DNA from: Mycolicibacterium malmesburyense
Lineage (GTDB): Bacteria; Actinomycetota; Actinomycetes; Mycobacteriales; Mycobacteriaceae
Assembly: GCF_001050015.1 (NCBI RefSeq)
Contig: NZ_CVTB01000314.1
Location: 1-14,784, forward strand
Reading direction: 5' to 3'
DNA: 14,784 nucleotides
In this document: in pieces, positions 6,416 to 14,784 of the stretch
Layout: each line of letters begins with the position of its first letter
Numbering within the stretch: position 1 is the first letter of the stretch
Program-made: the position numbers and the translations under genes
Notes under the pieces: model-generated
The model's input: the letters and a program-made list of their open reading frames with translations, nothing else
Databases searched by the model: none
Told to the model about the DNA's origin: nothing

Positions 6416-7134
6416 CGGAGCCGACGCAGGCGCGCCCGGGGTTGCTTCGGGAGATCCGCGACATCGTCGGCGCATGCCCCGTCCCGCATCACGAGCCGCC
6501 CGGCGTCGTGCGGCGCAGGCGCATCGTGGTCGCAATCGTGCTCATCATCGGCGCCGGGCTGCTCGGTTACTCGCTGACCCGGCCGCCGGGGGACCAGTCC
6601 TTCTACTGGCTCACGCTGGCGTTGGCCGGGGTGTGGGCGCTGGGCGCGTTGGTGTCCGGACCCCTGCACATGGGATGCATCAACTTCCGCGGCCGCAACC
6701 AGCGACCGGTGATCACCGGCGTCGCAATGGGTTTGGCGTTGGGTGCGATCTTCCTCGTCGGCGGTCTGATCGCGCGGGAGATCCCCGGTGTGCGCGAATA
6801 CATCACGCGGGTACTGGAATACGCCGACTACGGACCGCTGGTGCTCGTCACGTTCATCACCGTGATCAACGGGCTGGCCGAAGAGATGTTCTTCCGCGGA
6901 GCCTTGTACACGGCGCTGGGCGCCGTGAAACCGGTGCTCATCTCGACGATCTTCTACGTGATCGCGACCGCGGCGACGACGGGTAACCCGATGCTCGGCT
7001 TCGCGGCGATCATCCTCGGCACGGTGTGCGCGTTCGAGCGCCGAGCGACCGGCGGCATCCTCGCACCGATGCTGACCCACTTCTTCTGGGGTCTGGTCAT
7101 GGTGCTCGCGCTGCCGCCGCTCTTCGGCGTCTAG
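6412..7134 (+). CDS. CPBP-family intramembrane protease-like protein (CAAX protease superfamily)
   Basis: A 240-residue membrane protein with about seven predicted membrane segments (starting near residues 38, 64, 99, 140, 178, 198 and 217). The CPBP/Rce1 signature EExxxR is present as E157-E158-MFF-R162, and the last motif is T-H223-FFWG. The middle motif normally has a His in the form FxxxH; here the matching segment (IFYVIATAAT) has Ala in that place, so proteolytic activity is doubtful. Bacterial CPBP proteins act in peptide maturation, immunity or membrane-protein processing; the substrate here is unknown. The GTG start overlaps the previous stop (GTGA), which suggests coupled translation with the YbjT-like protein. 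Its stop directly abuts the stop of the MFS gene on the other strand, with no bases between. Confidence 0.82.
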   Translation: MTEPTQARPGLLREIRDIVGACPVPHHEPPGVVRRRRIVVAIVLIIGAGLLGYSLTRPPGDQSFYWLTLALAGVWALGALVSGPLHMGCINFRGRNQRPVITGVAMGLALGAIFLVGGLIAREIPGVREYITRVLEYADYGPLVLVTFITVINGLAEEMFFRGALYTALGAVKPVLISTIFYVIATAATTGNPMLGFAAIILGTVCAFERRATGGILAPMLTHFFWGLVMVLALPPLFGV

Positions 7135-8412
7135 TCAGCTCAGCGGGTGGTCCAACTCGTCGCGGCGCATCCCGGCCGCCCACACCGCGAGCGCGGCGAT
7201 CACCACCGGGACGATGCCCGCGACGAGGAAAATCGTGTGTATCGAAACGACTTTCGACAGCGGTCCGACGATCGCGAACGACACCGGCATGAACGCCAGC
7301 GACACGAAGAAGTCGAGGCTCGACACCCGGCCCAGCATCGCCGTCGGCACTCGCCGCTGTAGCAGCGTGCCCCAAATGACCATCCCCATTCCGTCGGTGA
7401 ACCCGATGGCGAACGTCGCCACCGCCATCACCGCGAACGACGACGTGAAACCGAAGACGACCAGCGGAACGGCGCCCAGGCTCCACATCGCCATCATCAC
7501 CGACAGATACCGGCGTGGCATCCGCCGGGAGGACACGGTCAACGCGCCCAGAGCGCTGCCCAGCCCGAAGAACGCGAGGATGAAGCCGTACATCCGGGCG
7601 CCGTCGGCGAAGCGGTCCTTGGCGATGAACGGCAGCAGCACCTCGATCGGGCCGATGACGACGAGCACGAAAATGCTCGCGAACAACAGCGTCCACAGCA
7701 GCCAAGGTGTGCCGAGCACGAAGACGAAGCCGTCGCGAAGGTCGCGCAGCGCGTGTGGCCGCTCCTGTGTTGCAGCGGGTTTCAGCGGCGGTCTGGTCGC
7801 GACCAGTAACGCCAGGCCGACGGCGAACAAGCCGGCGACGGCCACCGCACCGACCGCGGGGAACGTCGCGCCGACGACCACACCCGCGACCGCCGGGCCG
7901 ACCGCGCGCTGGAACACCGGACGCACCACACCCTCCACGCCGTTGGCCGCGAGCAGCTGCTCCGGCGGCAGGATCCGCGGGAGGATCGCGCTGTAGGCGG
8001 GGAAGAAGAACGCCGCGGCGGTACCCAGGGCCGCCGCTCCCACCGCGAGATGCCAGATCCGCAGCGCGCCAGCCATTCCCAGCACCGCGATCGCCGACGA
8101 TGCGATCACATTGACCGTCTCGACCGCGATGATGATCGATCGCTGGGGGAAGCGGTCGGCGGCGATTCCGCCGACCAACACGAACGCGACGAGTGCGCCG
8201 CCGAAGCAGGTCGTGACGATCGACAGCGATACGGGATCGTTGTTGAGCTCGATGACCTGCATGGCCAGCACCACCGCGAACATGCCGTCGGCGAAGATCG
8301 ACAGCGTGACCGCCGCGATCAGCAGGCGGTACTCGCGGATGCGAAACGGTGCGAGCACGCGCCAACGACCGGCGGTGCGCACCGGTTGTTGAATGTCGAA
8401 TTGCGTACTCAC
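7135..8412 (-). CDS. MFS transporter, Tap/EntS-like (MFS_3 type)
   Basis: A 425-residue major facilitator with about 12 hydrophobic segments split by a cytoplasmic loop near residues 205-225 ([19 protein letters not shown]). The loop-2/3 motif [12 protein letters not shown] is a form of MFS motif A (GxxxDRxGRR). The N-terminal [16 protein letters not shown] and the overall pattern resemble the MFS_3 group, which includes mycobacterial Tap and enterobacterial EntS exporters. Export of a drug, siderophore or lipid-like compound is plausible, but the substrate cannot be read from sequence. The start is a GTG at 8412 with no strong ribosome-binding site. It lies 106 bases downstream of the crotonase on the same strand, with the palindrome at 8462-8514 between them; it may share that transcript or be cut off from it. 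Confidence 0.87.
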   Translation of the reverse strand: MSTQFDIQQPVRTAGRWRVLAPFRIREYRLLIAAVTLSIFADGMFAVVLAMQVIELNNDPVSLSIVTTCFGGALVAFVLVGGIAADRFPQRSIIIAVETVNVIASSAIAVLGMAGALRIWHLAVGAAALGTAAAFFFPAYSAILPRILPPEQLLAANGVEGVVRPVFQRAVGPAVAGVVVGATFPAVGAVAVAGLFAVGLALLVATRPPLKPAATQERPHALRDLRDGFVFVLGTPWLLWTLLFASIFVLVVIGPIEVLLPFIAKDRFADGARMYGFILAFFGLGSALGALTVSSRRMPRRYLSVMMAMWSLGAVPLVVFGFTSSFAVMAVATFAIGFTDGMGMVIWGTLLQRRVPTAMLGRVSSLDFFVSLAFMPVSFAIVGPLSKVVSIHTIFLVAGIVPVVIAALAVWAAGMRRDELDHPLS

Positions 8413-8461
8413 CCGTCGATGGTCGCGGAGGCGTGGCCGCCGAGTCCACCGATTTTCCTAT

Positions 8462-8514
8462 GCGACTTGTGTGCGTTCAGGAGCGCTCAGCGCAACAAAA
8501 CGCACACAAATCGC
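8462..8514. repeat. 53-bp concentric palindrome (nested hairpin element)
   Basis: Outer arms GCGACTTGTGTGCGTT (8462-8477) and AACGCACACAAATCGC (8499-8514) pair at 15 of 16 positions. After 5 unpaired bases on each side, an inner stem GCGC (8483-8486) pairs with GCGC (8490-8493) around a TCA loop. Both stems share the same centre (8488). It lies wholly between the crotonase stop (8519) and the MFS start (8412). It could be a terminator or processing stem for the crotonase mRNA, but lacks a U-tract; a dispersed palindromic repeat is another possibility. Confidence 0.75.
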
Positions 8515-8518
8515 CCTA

Positions 8519-9337
8519 TTAGAAGTCCGAGAAGTTCGCCTGGCGGCGCTGCTGGAACGCGGTGACGCCCTCGACGAAGTCCGGCGAACTCAGCAGCGAG
8601 AGCTGACCCTCGCGTTCGCGACCCAGTGCGGGTTCGAACTCGGTGAGCGTGGCCGCGTTGATGGCGTCCTTGGTTTTGCGCAGCGCGACCGCGGGGCCGG
8701 ACTTCAGCCTGTCGAGCACCTTGTCGACCTCGGCGTCGAACTCGTCGGCCGGATAGACAGCCGCGGCCAGACCCCAGTCGTAAGCCTCACGCGCGGAGAC
8801 CTTTTCGGCCAGCAGCGCCATGCGGGCGGCGCGGGTGCGGCCGACCGCGGCGGCGACGAGCGCCGAGGCGCCGCCGTCGGGCATCAGCCCGATCTTGGTG
8901 AACGCCAACATGAAGTAGGCGTTCTCCGAAGCCACCACGACATCCGAGGCCAGGGCCAGCGATACGCCGACGCCGGCCGCCGCACCGTGGACCGCCGCGA
9001 CCACGGGCTGGGGGAGGTTGACGATCGCACGGACCGCGTCGTTGGCGGCGTCGAGCACCGAGGCCGGCCCGTCGGCGGTCTTCTGCATCTGATCGTCGCC
9101 GCCGATGCCTGCGCCCGAGCAGAAGCCGCGCCCCGCGCCGCCGAGGCGCACGACCTTGACCCGCCGATCGGAGGCCGCCGTCGTGAGGGTGTCGGCGATA
9201 CCGCGCAGCATCACGCGATTCAGCGAGTTGAGGCTGTCCGGCCGATTCAGCGTCACCGAAAGCACGCCGTCGGCGAGGTCGACCGTCAAGTCGTCGATAC
9301 CGGTATACGCGGGTGCGCCCGAATCCAGCGTTGTCAT
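8519..9337 (-). CDS. echA10: Crotonase-family protein, PaaG/EchA10-like (probable enoyl-CoA isomerase)
   Basis: A 272-residue crotonase. The oxyanion-hole segments are [11 protein letters not shown] (70-80) and [15 protein letters not shown] (118-132). The two hydratase glutamates are absent: the equivalent positions are Ser126 and Phe146. It carries instead the pattern [15 protein letters not shown] (142-156), as in E. coli PaaG, where the Asp (here Asp154) is the catalytic residue of the isomerase. An enoyl-CoA isomerase or ring-epoxide isomerase activity is therefore more likely than hydration. The symbol rests on position: in M. tuberculosis echA10 is, from memory, divergent from mcr just as here. 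The ATG at 9337 has only a weak AGGGTG upstream. The 87-base gap to mcr holds a palindrome with a FadR-like core. Confidence 0.85.
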   Translation of the reverse strand: MTTLDSGAPAYTGIDDLTVDLADGVLSVTLNRPDSLNSLNRVMLRGIADTLTTAASDRRVKVVRLGGAGRGFCSGAGIGGDDQMQKTADGPASVLDAANDAVRAIVNLPQPVVAAVHGAAAGVGVSLALASDVVVASENAYFMLAFTKIGLMPDGGASALVAAAVGRTRAARMALLAEKVSAREAYDWGLAAAVYPADEFDAEVDKVLDRLKSGPAVALRKTKDAINAATLTEFEPALGREREGQLSLLSSPDFVEGVTAFQQRRQANFSDF

Positions 9338-9359
9338 GGCTGCACCCTAGAACCGGACG

Positions 9360-9380
9360 ACTTGGTTATACAAGTAAGCT
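9360..9380. promoter_or_regulatory. FadR-like operator and -10 elements in the echA10/mcr divergent region
   Basis: ACTTGGTTATACAAGT (9360-9375) has perfect 5-bp arms. Its core TGGTTATACAA (9363-9373) fits the FadR-subfamily consensus TNGTNNNACNA. TAAGCT (9375-9380) is a TAnnnT -10 candidate for mcr, with a leader of about 38 bases. On the other strand TATAAC (9370-9365) is a five-of-six -10 match for the crotonase gene, with a leader of about 20 bases. One bound regulator could thus control both genes. Confidence 0.45.
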
Positions 9381-9424
9381 ATGTCGGCGATCCGGAAGCG
9401 ATTGTCCAACGAAGGGCGGTAAGC

Positions 9425-10516
9425 ATGGCGGGACCTCTGCACGGACTGCGGGTGATCGAACTCGCGAGCATCGGCCCCGGCCCGCACGCGGCGATGATCC
9501 TCGGTGATCTCGGCGCGGACGTCGTCCGTATCGAACGGCCGGGCAAGCTCGGCGGAATCCCCACCAGCAAGCGCGAAGCCGCGCTACGCAATCGCCGCTC
9601 GGTGGCCGCCGACCTCAAGAGCGACGAAGGCCGCGAACTGGTGCTGCGCCTCGTCGCCAAGGCCGACGTGCTGGTCGAAGGGCTGCGCCCCGGCGTCACC
9701 GAACGGCTCGGCCTGGGTCCGGAGGACTGCGCGAAGGTCAACGAGCGGCTGATCTACGGCCGGATGACCGGCTGGGGTCAGACCGGTCCCCGCCGCCTGC
9801 AGGCCGGCCACGACATCAACTACATCTCGCTCAACGGTGTGCTGCACTCGATCGGACGGGCGGGCGAGCGGCCGGTGCCGCCGCTGAACCTGACCGGCGA
9901 CTTCGGCGGCGGGTCGATGTTCCTGCTCGTCGGCATCCTGTCGGCGCTCTTCGAACGCCAGAACTCGGGCAAGGGTCAGGTGGTCGACGCCGCGATGATC
10001 GACGGCTCCAGCGTGTTGGCGCAGATGATCTGGGGCTTCCTGCAGGACGGACTGTGGACCGATCAGCGCGGGGTCAACATCCTCGACGGCGGTGCGCCCT
10101 ATTACGACACCTATACCTGCGCCGACGGCCGCTACATCGCCGTCGGGTGCATCGAGCCGCAGTTCTATGCCGAGTTCCTCAAGGGCCTCGGCTTGGAGAG
10201 CGCCGACCTGCCCGACCAGAACGACGCGAGTCGCTGGCCGGAGCTGCGTGACAAGCTCAGCGAGGTCATCGCGGGCAAGGACCGCGACCACTGGGCGAAG
10301 GTGTTCGCCGACAGCGACGCCTGCGTGACGCCGGTGCTGTCGTTCTCCGAGGTCGAGTCCGAACCGCACGTCACCGAGCGCAACACCTTCTATCGCGACG
10401 GCGACCACCTGCAGCCGATGCCCGCGCCGCGGTTCTCCCGAAGCGTGCCGCCGGCACCGACGCCGCCCGGCCAAGCCGGAGCCGACACCGAAGCCGTCTT
10501 ACGAGACTGGGCCTAG
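9425..10516 (+). CDS. mcr: Alpha-methylacyl-CoA racemase (Mcr, CoA-transferase family III fold)
   Basis: A 363-residue racemase that interconverts (2R)- and (2S)-2-methylacyl-CoA so that branched chains and sterol side chains can enter S-specific beta-oxidation. It is very close in sequence to M. tuberculosis MCR (Rv1143): start [30 protein letters not shown] (17-36), [12 protein letters not shown] (127-138), [13 protein letters not shown] (154-166), IEPQFY (243-248). The known catalytic residues His126, Asp156 and Glu241 correspond to His129, Asp159 and Glu244, shifted by a 3-residue insertion near residue 45. The frame is open far upstream, but homology starts exactly at the ATG at 9425. 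It is the first of three genes running the same way; the SDR follows after 18 bases. Confidence 0.95.
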   Translation: MAGPLHGLRVIELASIGPGPHAAMILGDLGADVVRIERPGKLGGIPTSKREAALRNRRSVAADLKSDEGRELVLRLVAKADVLVEGLRPGVTERLGLGPEDCAKVNERLIYGRMTGWGQTGPRRLQAGHDINYISLNGVLHSIGRAGERPVPPLNLTGDFGGGSMFLLVGILSALFERQNSGKGQVVDAAMIDGSSVLAQMIWGFLQDGLWTDQRGVNILDGGAPYYDTYTCADGRYIAVGCIEPQFYAEFLKGLGLESADLPDQNDASRWPELRDKLSEVIAGKDRDHWAKVFADSDACVTPVLSFSEVESEPHVTERNTFYRDGDHLQPMPAPRFSRSVPPAPTPPGQAGADTEAVLRDWA

Positions 10517-10534
10517 AGAAAGGAACACCCTCAA

Positions 10535-12282
<1,748 letters not shown>

Positions 12283-12393
12283 AAAGAGGGGATCGGTTCG
12301 CGGGCGAGGTCACGCCGAAGCGTCAACAGACCTGGCTCGCGCTAGGGGGCCGGACCGTCGGAACGAATGCGCGACCCCTCGGCGCGCGTTCGG

Positions 12394-12525
12394 TCAGACG
12401 GCGGTGCGCAGGGTGTGCTCGTCGTCGAGCTGCTCCGAGGTGTCGCCTTCTACCAGGACATCGCCGTGGTAGAGCGCCTCGAAGTCAACCTTGATGACAT
12501 CGGCACTGGTGTCGTCGATCCACAT
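12394..12525 (-). CDS. Small acidic protein, 43 residues, leaderless; function unknown
   Basis: The ATG (12523-12525) opens a 43-residue frame ending in TGA (12394-12396). The protein begins MWIDDTSADVIKVDFEALYH and ends DEHTLRTAV. It has 8 Asp and 4 Glu against 1 Lys and 1 Arg, and no membrane segment, signal peptide or Cys. By my count 37 of 43 codons end in G or C, as in real genes of this genome. TACTCT (12538-12533), a TAnnnT -10, ends exactly seven bases before the ATG, which predicts a leaderless mRNA; no ribosome-binding site is present. Paired palindromes lie 68-102 bases upstream of the start. It converges on the flavoprotein gene and lies downstream of the DoxX gene. I do not recognise the family. 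An RNA or chance ORF remains possible. Confidence 0.55.
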   Translation of the reverse strand: MWIDDTSADVIKVDFEALYHGDVLVEGDTSEQLDDEHTLRTAV

Positions 12526-12532
12526 GTACTCG

Positions 12533-12538
12533 AGAGTA
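12533..12538 (-). promoter_or_regulatory. -10 element TACTCT of the small ORF
   Basis: Read on the minus strand, TACTCT is followed by seven bases and then the ATG at 12525, the spacing expected if transcription starts at the start codon. No TTGACA-like -35 is seen 16-18 bases upstream. Confidence 0.45.
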
Positions 12539-12592
12539 AGTGTTACCTCTAAGGATTCTTTGAGTCACGATTCGGAATATCTTGGCAATTCT

Positions 12593-12627
12593 TACCCGCG
12601 GGTAGGGTCGCGCGATACCCGTCGGTA
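12593..12627. promoter_or_regulatory. Two TACC...GGTA palindromes, 23 bp apart
   Basis: TACCCGCGGGTA (12593-12604) is a perfect 12-bp palindrome. TACCCGTCGGTA (12616-12627) is a near copy with the outer four bases of each arm paired. The centre-to-centre distance of 23 bp is close to two helical turns, as for paired dimer-binding sites of TetR-type repressors. They lie upstream of the small ORF and just past the DoxX stop. Neither half forms a convincing terminator with a U-tract. Confidence 0.45.
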
Positions 12628-12642
12628 GCTTTTTGCTGGGCG

Positions 12643-13185
12643 TTATGCCCCGGCGGTGAAGTGAATGGGGTTCGTGCCGAGCAATGCCACCCAGGTCAGG
12701 ATCGCGGCGGCGAACGCCACGACCAGCAGGCCGACCGCGATGCGGCTGCCCCACGACAGCCGGCCCAGCACCTTCGCGTCGATCGAGTAGGCGCCCGCGC
12801 CGAGGAACAGCAGCGCAGCCGCCCCGATACCGATCATGAACGGGACGTTGAACGGTTCGGACCAGAAGACGGATTCGGACACGTTGACCGCCCACGCGTC
12901 GATCATCGCCGCGACCACCGCGCACGCGGCCAGCGGAGTCAGCGCGCCGAAGATCAGGCCAAGGCCGCCGAGCGTCTCGGCGGCGGTCACCATGAAAGCC
13001 GCCAGGGCGGGCAGACGCCACCCGGCGGCTTCCATGAATCCGACGGTGGCGCCGAAGTCGAAGACCTTGATGAGCCCCGCCTGGAGAATCGCGGCACCGA
13101 TGCCGATCCGCAAGATGAGCAGGCCGATGTCCGTCGCGCTGTGGCGCGTGGTGGTGGCGGCGGTCGCCGCGTCCGTCGTGGTCAT
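12643..13185 (-). CDS. DoxX-family integral membrane protein
   Basis: A 180-residue protein with four or five hydrophobic segments. The DoxX pattern is seen at the first helix (LLILRIGIGAAILQAGLIKVFDF), followed by a short loop, two more helices around the AAETLGGLGLIFGALTPLAACAV region, and two C-terminal helices. DoxX proteins are linked in mycobacteria to redox complexes with SodA and SseA, and elsewhere to quinone oxidation, but this paralogue has no such partner nearby. I chose the ATG at 13185 (MTTTDAATAA) because the helix-bearing homologous part starts about 19 residues later; a GTG at 13212 would add nine residues. No good ribosome-binding site is seen. The gene is divergent from the MMPL transporter, with 153 bases between the starts. 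Confidence 0.82.
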   Translation of the reverse strand: MTTTDAATAATTTRHSATDIGLLILRIGIGAAILQAGLIKVFDFGATVGFMEAAGWRLPALAAFMVTAAETLGGLGLIFGALTPLAACAVVAAMIDAWAVNVSESVFWSEPFNVPFMIGIGAAALLFLGAGAYSIDAKVLGRLSWGSRIAVGLLVVAFAAAILTWVALLGTNPIHFTAGA

Positions 13186-13273
13186 GCCGATTACGACTAC
13201 CAGACGAACCACAACTCATCGCCAGGAAACGCAATGAACGCCGCGCGACCCTGGATCGTGTCCGAAGGAAGCG

Positions 13274-13303
13274 TTGACGCTGCTGACTTACCGTTGTTAA
13301 GTT
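13274..13303 (+). promoter_or_regulatory. SigA-type promoter of the MMPL gene
   Basis: TTGACG (13274-13279) matches the -35 consensus at five of six bases. An 18-base spacer leads to TAAGTT (13298-13303), a TAnnnT -10. Transcription would start near 13310, with AGAGGA at 13327-13332 as ribosome-binding site 6 bases before the GTG at 13339. Confidence 0.6.
13286..13302. promoter_or_regulatory. Candidate operator over the MMPL -10 region
   Basis: ACTTACCGTTGTTAAGT has perfect 5-bp outer arms and one further inner pair around a 7-base centre. It covers the end of the spacer and most of the -10. GTTA also recurs three times at 13296-13313. A repressor bound here would silence the transporter; which one is unknown, as no regulator gene is adjacent within the window. 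Confidence 0.4.
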
Positions 13304-13338
13304 ACCGGCGTTAGTCTCCAGGAGCGAGAGGACACGGA

Positions 13339-14784
13339 GTGCTGCAACGAATCGCACACCTGGCCATAGCGGCGCCCCGGCGCATCGTCGTGATCGCGAT
13401 CCTGGTGATGGTGGCCTGCGGGATCTTCGGGATTCCCGTCGCCAAACACCTGTCCGCGGGTGGATTCCAGGACCCCACGTCGGAGTCGGCGAAGGCCACC
13501 CAGCTGCTGGTCGACAAGTTCGGCCAGGGTGACATGGAGCTGATCCTCTCCGTGCACTCCGACGAGGGCGCCCAGAGTCCCGCGGCTCGTGCGGTCGGAG
13601 AGGAACTCGTCGCCGAACTGCGGGCCGCCCCGTCCGTCGTCGACGTCACCTCGCTGTGGAACGCCCCGTCGACCGCCGCGCCCGCGCTGATCAGTGAGGA
13701 CGGCAAGACGGGGTTGATCGTCGCCGGAATCACCGGCGGCGAGAGCGGCGCGCAGAAACACGCGAAGGAACTCACCGAGCGGCTGGTCCACGACCGTGAC
13801 GGCGTGACCGTGCGCGCCGGCGGCGAGGCGATGATCTACGTGCAGATCAACGGGCAGAGCGAAAAAGACCTCCTGAAGATGGAGGCGATCGCGATCCCGC
13901 TGTGCTTCCTCGCCCTGGTGTGGGTGTTCGGCGGGTTGCTCGCCGCGTCGCTGCCGTTGGCCATCGGCGGCTTCGCGATCCTCGGTTCGATGGCGGTGCT
14001 GCGGGCGGTCACCTACGTCACTGACGTGTCGATCTTCGCCATGAATCTGTCGGTCGCGATGGGTTTGGCGCTCGCCATCGACTACACGCTGCTGATCATC
14101 AGCAGGTATCGAGACGAGATCGCCGACGGCGCGGATCGCGAGTCGGCCTTGGTGCGAACCATGGCGACCGCCGGGCGCACGGTGTTGTTCTCGGCGATGA
14201 CGGTCGCGCTGTCCATGGTCGCGATGGTGCTGTTCCCGATGTACTTCCTGAAGTCGTTCGCGTATGCGGGTATCGCGGTCGTATCGTTCGCGGCCGTCGC
14301 CGCGGTGGTGGTGGCCCCGGCCGCGATCGTGCTGCTCGGCGACCGGCTCGACGCCCTGGATGTGCGACGGTTCGGCCGCCGGTTGTTCGGCAGGCCGGAG
14401 CCGGTGCGCAAGCCCGTCGAGCAGACCTTCTGGTACCGGTGCACGAAAGTCGTGATGCGACGGTCGGTTCCGGTCGCGCTGGTGATCGTCGCGTTCCTCC
14501 TGGTGCTCGGCGCGCCATTCCTCAACGCGCGGTGGGGTTTTCCGGACGAGCGGGTGCTGCCGCAATCGGCGTCGGCGCGACAGGTCGGCGACGATCTGCG
14601 CGCCAACTTCGCCGTCGACTCGGCCCGCAACGTCGCGGTCGTCATACCGGACACCCGGGGCATCACACCGGAGATGGTGGACCGCTACGCCGCCGACCTC
14701 TCGCGGGTCGCCGACGTGTCCTCGGTGTCGGCGCCCGGCGGCACGTTCGTCGACGGCAGGCCGGTCGGCCCGCCGTCGGCCGCG
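13339..14784 (+). CDS. mmpL13: MMPL-family lipid transporter, N-terminal 482 residues (probable MmpL13)
   Basis: An RND-superfamily MMPL transporter that runs off the window. After a cytoplasmic start (VLQRIAHLAIAAPRR) come TM1 (about 14-35), a periplasmic domain with the family motif GGFQDPTSESAKA (40-52), and TM2-TM6 between about 183 and 335. TM4 carries the proton-relay pair Asp248-Tyr249 (ALAIDYTLLIISRYRDE), equivalent to Asp256-Tyr257 of MmpL3. A cytoplasmic linker and TM7 (about 376-392) follow, then the second periplasmic domain. Such pumps export cell-wall lipids using the proton gradient. It follows mcr and the Rv1144-like SDR as mmpL13a/b do in M. tuberculosis, where the gene is split. 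Here the frame is open well past that break. The GTG start has a good AGAGGA site and a clear promoter. Confidence 0.9.
   Translation, partial: MLQRIAHLAIAAPRRIVVIAILVMVACGIFGIPVAKHLSAGGFQDPTSESAKATQLLVDKFGQGDMELILSVHSDEGAQSPAARAVGEELVAELRAAPSVVDVTSLWNAPSTAAPALISEDGKTGLIVAGITGGESGAQKHAKELTERLVHDRDGVTVRAGGEAMIYVQINGQSEKDLLKMEAIAIPLCFLALVWVFGGLLAASLPLAIGGFAILGSMAVLRAVTYVTDVSIFAMNLSVAMGLALAIDYTLLIISRYRDEIADGADRESALVRTMATAGRTVLFSAMTVALSMVAMVLFPMYFLKSFAYAGIAVVSFAAVAAVVVAPAAIVLLGDRLDALDVRRFGRRLFGRPEPVRKPVEQTFWYRCTKVVMRRSVPVALVIVAFLLVLGAPFLNARWGFPDERVLPQSASARQVGDDLRANFAVDSARNVAVVIPDTRGITPEMVDRYAADLSRVADVSSVSAPGGTFVDGRPVGPPSAA

Noticed and set aside
5201..6535. 444-codon minus-strand frame opposite the YbjT-like gene
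   Set aside because: No domain seen, skewed to Arg/Gly/His; the plus-strand gene has a clear Rossmann fold.
7097..8449. 450-codon minus-strand frame overlapping the MFS gene in another frame
   Set aside because: No hydrophobic segments, very Arg-rich; the MFS frame has 12 membrane segments and motif A.
8393..9424. Upstream in-frame extension of mcr
   Set aside because: It runs antisense through the crotonase gene; homology to MCR begins exactly at the ATG at 9425.
12361..12391. Possible terminator hairpin between the flavoprotein and small ORF
   Set aside because: The GAACG/CGTTC and CGCG/CGCG pairs need a one-sided 4-base bulge and there is no U-tract; too weak to annotate.
12367..12552. 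61-codon plus-strand frame antisense to the small ORF
   Set aside because: No ribosome-binding site or -10 at the right place; weaker codon bias than the minus-strand frame.
12485..13357. 290-codon minus-strand frame over the DoxX gene
   Set aside because: Out of frame with DoxX, no hydrophobic pattern, and it runs through the MMPL promoter.

Overview
The window looks like chromosomal DNA from a GC-rich actinobacterium, most likely a Mycobacterium/Mycolicibacterium species. The grounds are GC-rich codon third positions, mycobacterial protein families (MMPL transporter, MPT70-like fasciclin protein, FadE/EchA paralogues, Tap-like MFS) and TAnnnT -10 elements with leaderless starts. The block 8519-14784 recalls, from memory, the M. 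tuberculosis order echA10 - mcr - Rv1144 - mmpL13. I see no IS element, phage gene, tRNA, rRNA or CRISPR.

Layout. (a) 1-292 (-): start of a FadR-type GntR regulator cut by the window edge. (b) 577-3673 (+): tight operon of thiolase, enoyl-CoA hydratase and acyl-CoA dehydrogenase, with a good promoter (494-522) overlapped by an inverted repeat. A strong bidirectional terminator (3711-3744) closes it. (c) 3762-4535 (-): secreted fasciclin-domain protein with a Thr/Glu/Pro tail. (d) 4708-7134 (+): gamma-carbonic-anhydrase-like protein with a probable leaderless start, YbjT-like Rossmann protein, CPBP-type membrane protein. (e) 7135-9337 (-): MFS transporter and a PaaG/EchA10-type crotonase, separated by a concentric palindrome (8462-8514). 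(f) 9425-12282 (+): mcr, an HSD10-like SDR and a nitronate-monooxygenase-family flavoprotein, probably one operon. (g) 12394-12525 (-): a likely unannotated 43-residue acidic protein with a leaderless promoter, with two palindromes upstream. (h) 12643-13185 (-): DoxX-family membrane protein. (i) 13339 to the window end (+): MMPL transporter, probably intact mmpL13.

How the genes fit together (inference). The first operon supplies an acyl-CoA dehydrogenase, a hydratase with both catalytic glutamates and a thiolase, but no 3-hydroxyacyl-CoA dehydrogenase. The second supplies the 2-methylacyl-CoA racemase and an SDR very like HSD10, which oxidises 3-hydroxy-2-methylacyl-CoA. Together they could form a full beta-oxidation spiral for alpha-methyl-branched acyl-CoAs, yielding propionyl-CoA plus a shortened acyl-CoA. 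The GntR regulator is the obvious candidate controller.

There is no clear new multi-gene system. The least explained items are the 43-residue ORF, the paired palindromes beside it and the 53-bp palindrome. If the small ORF is real, no gene-free stretch exceeds about 285 bases. If it is not, 12283-12642 (360 bases) is empty apart from the palindromes.
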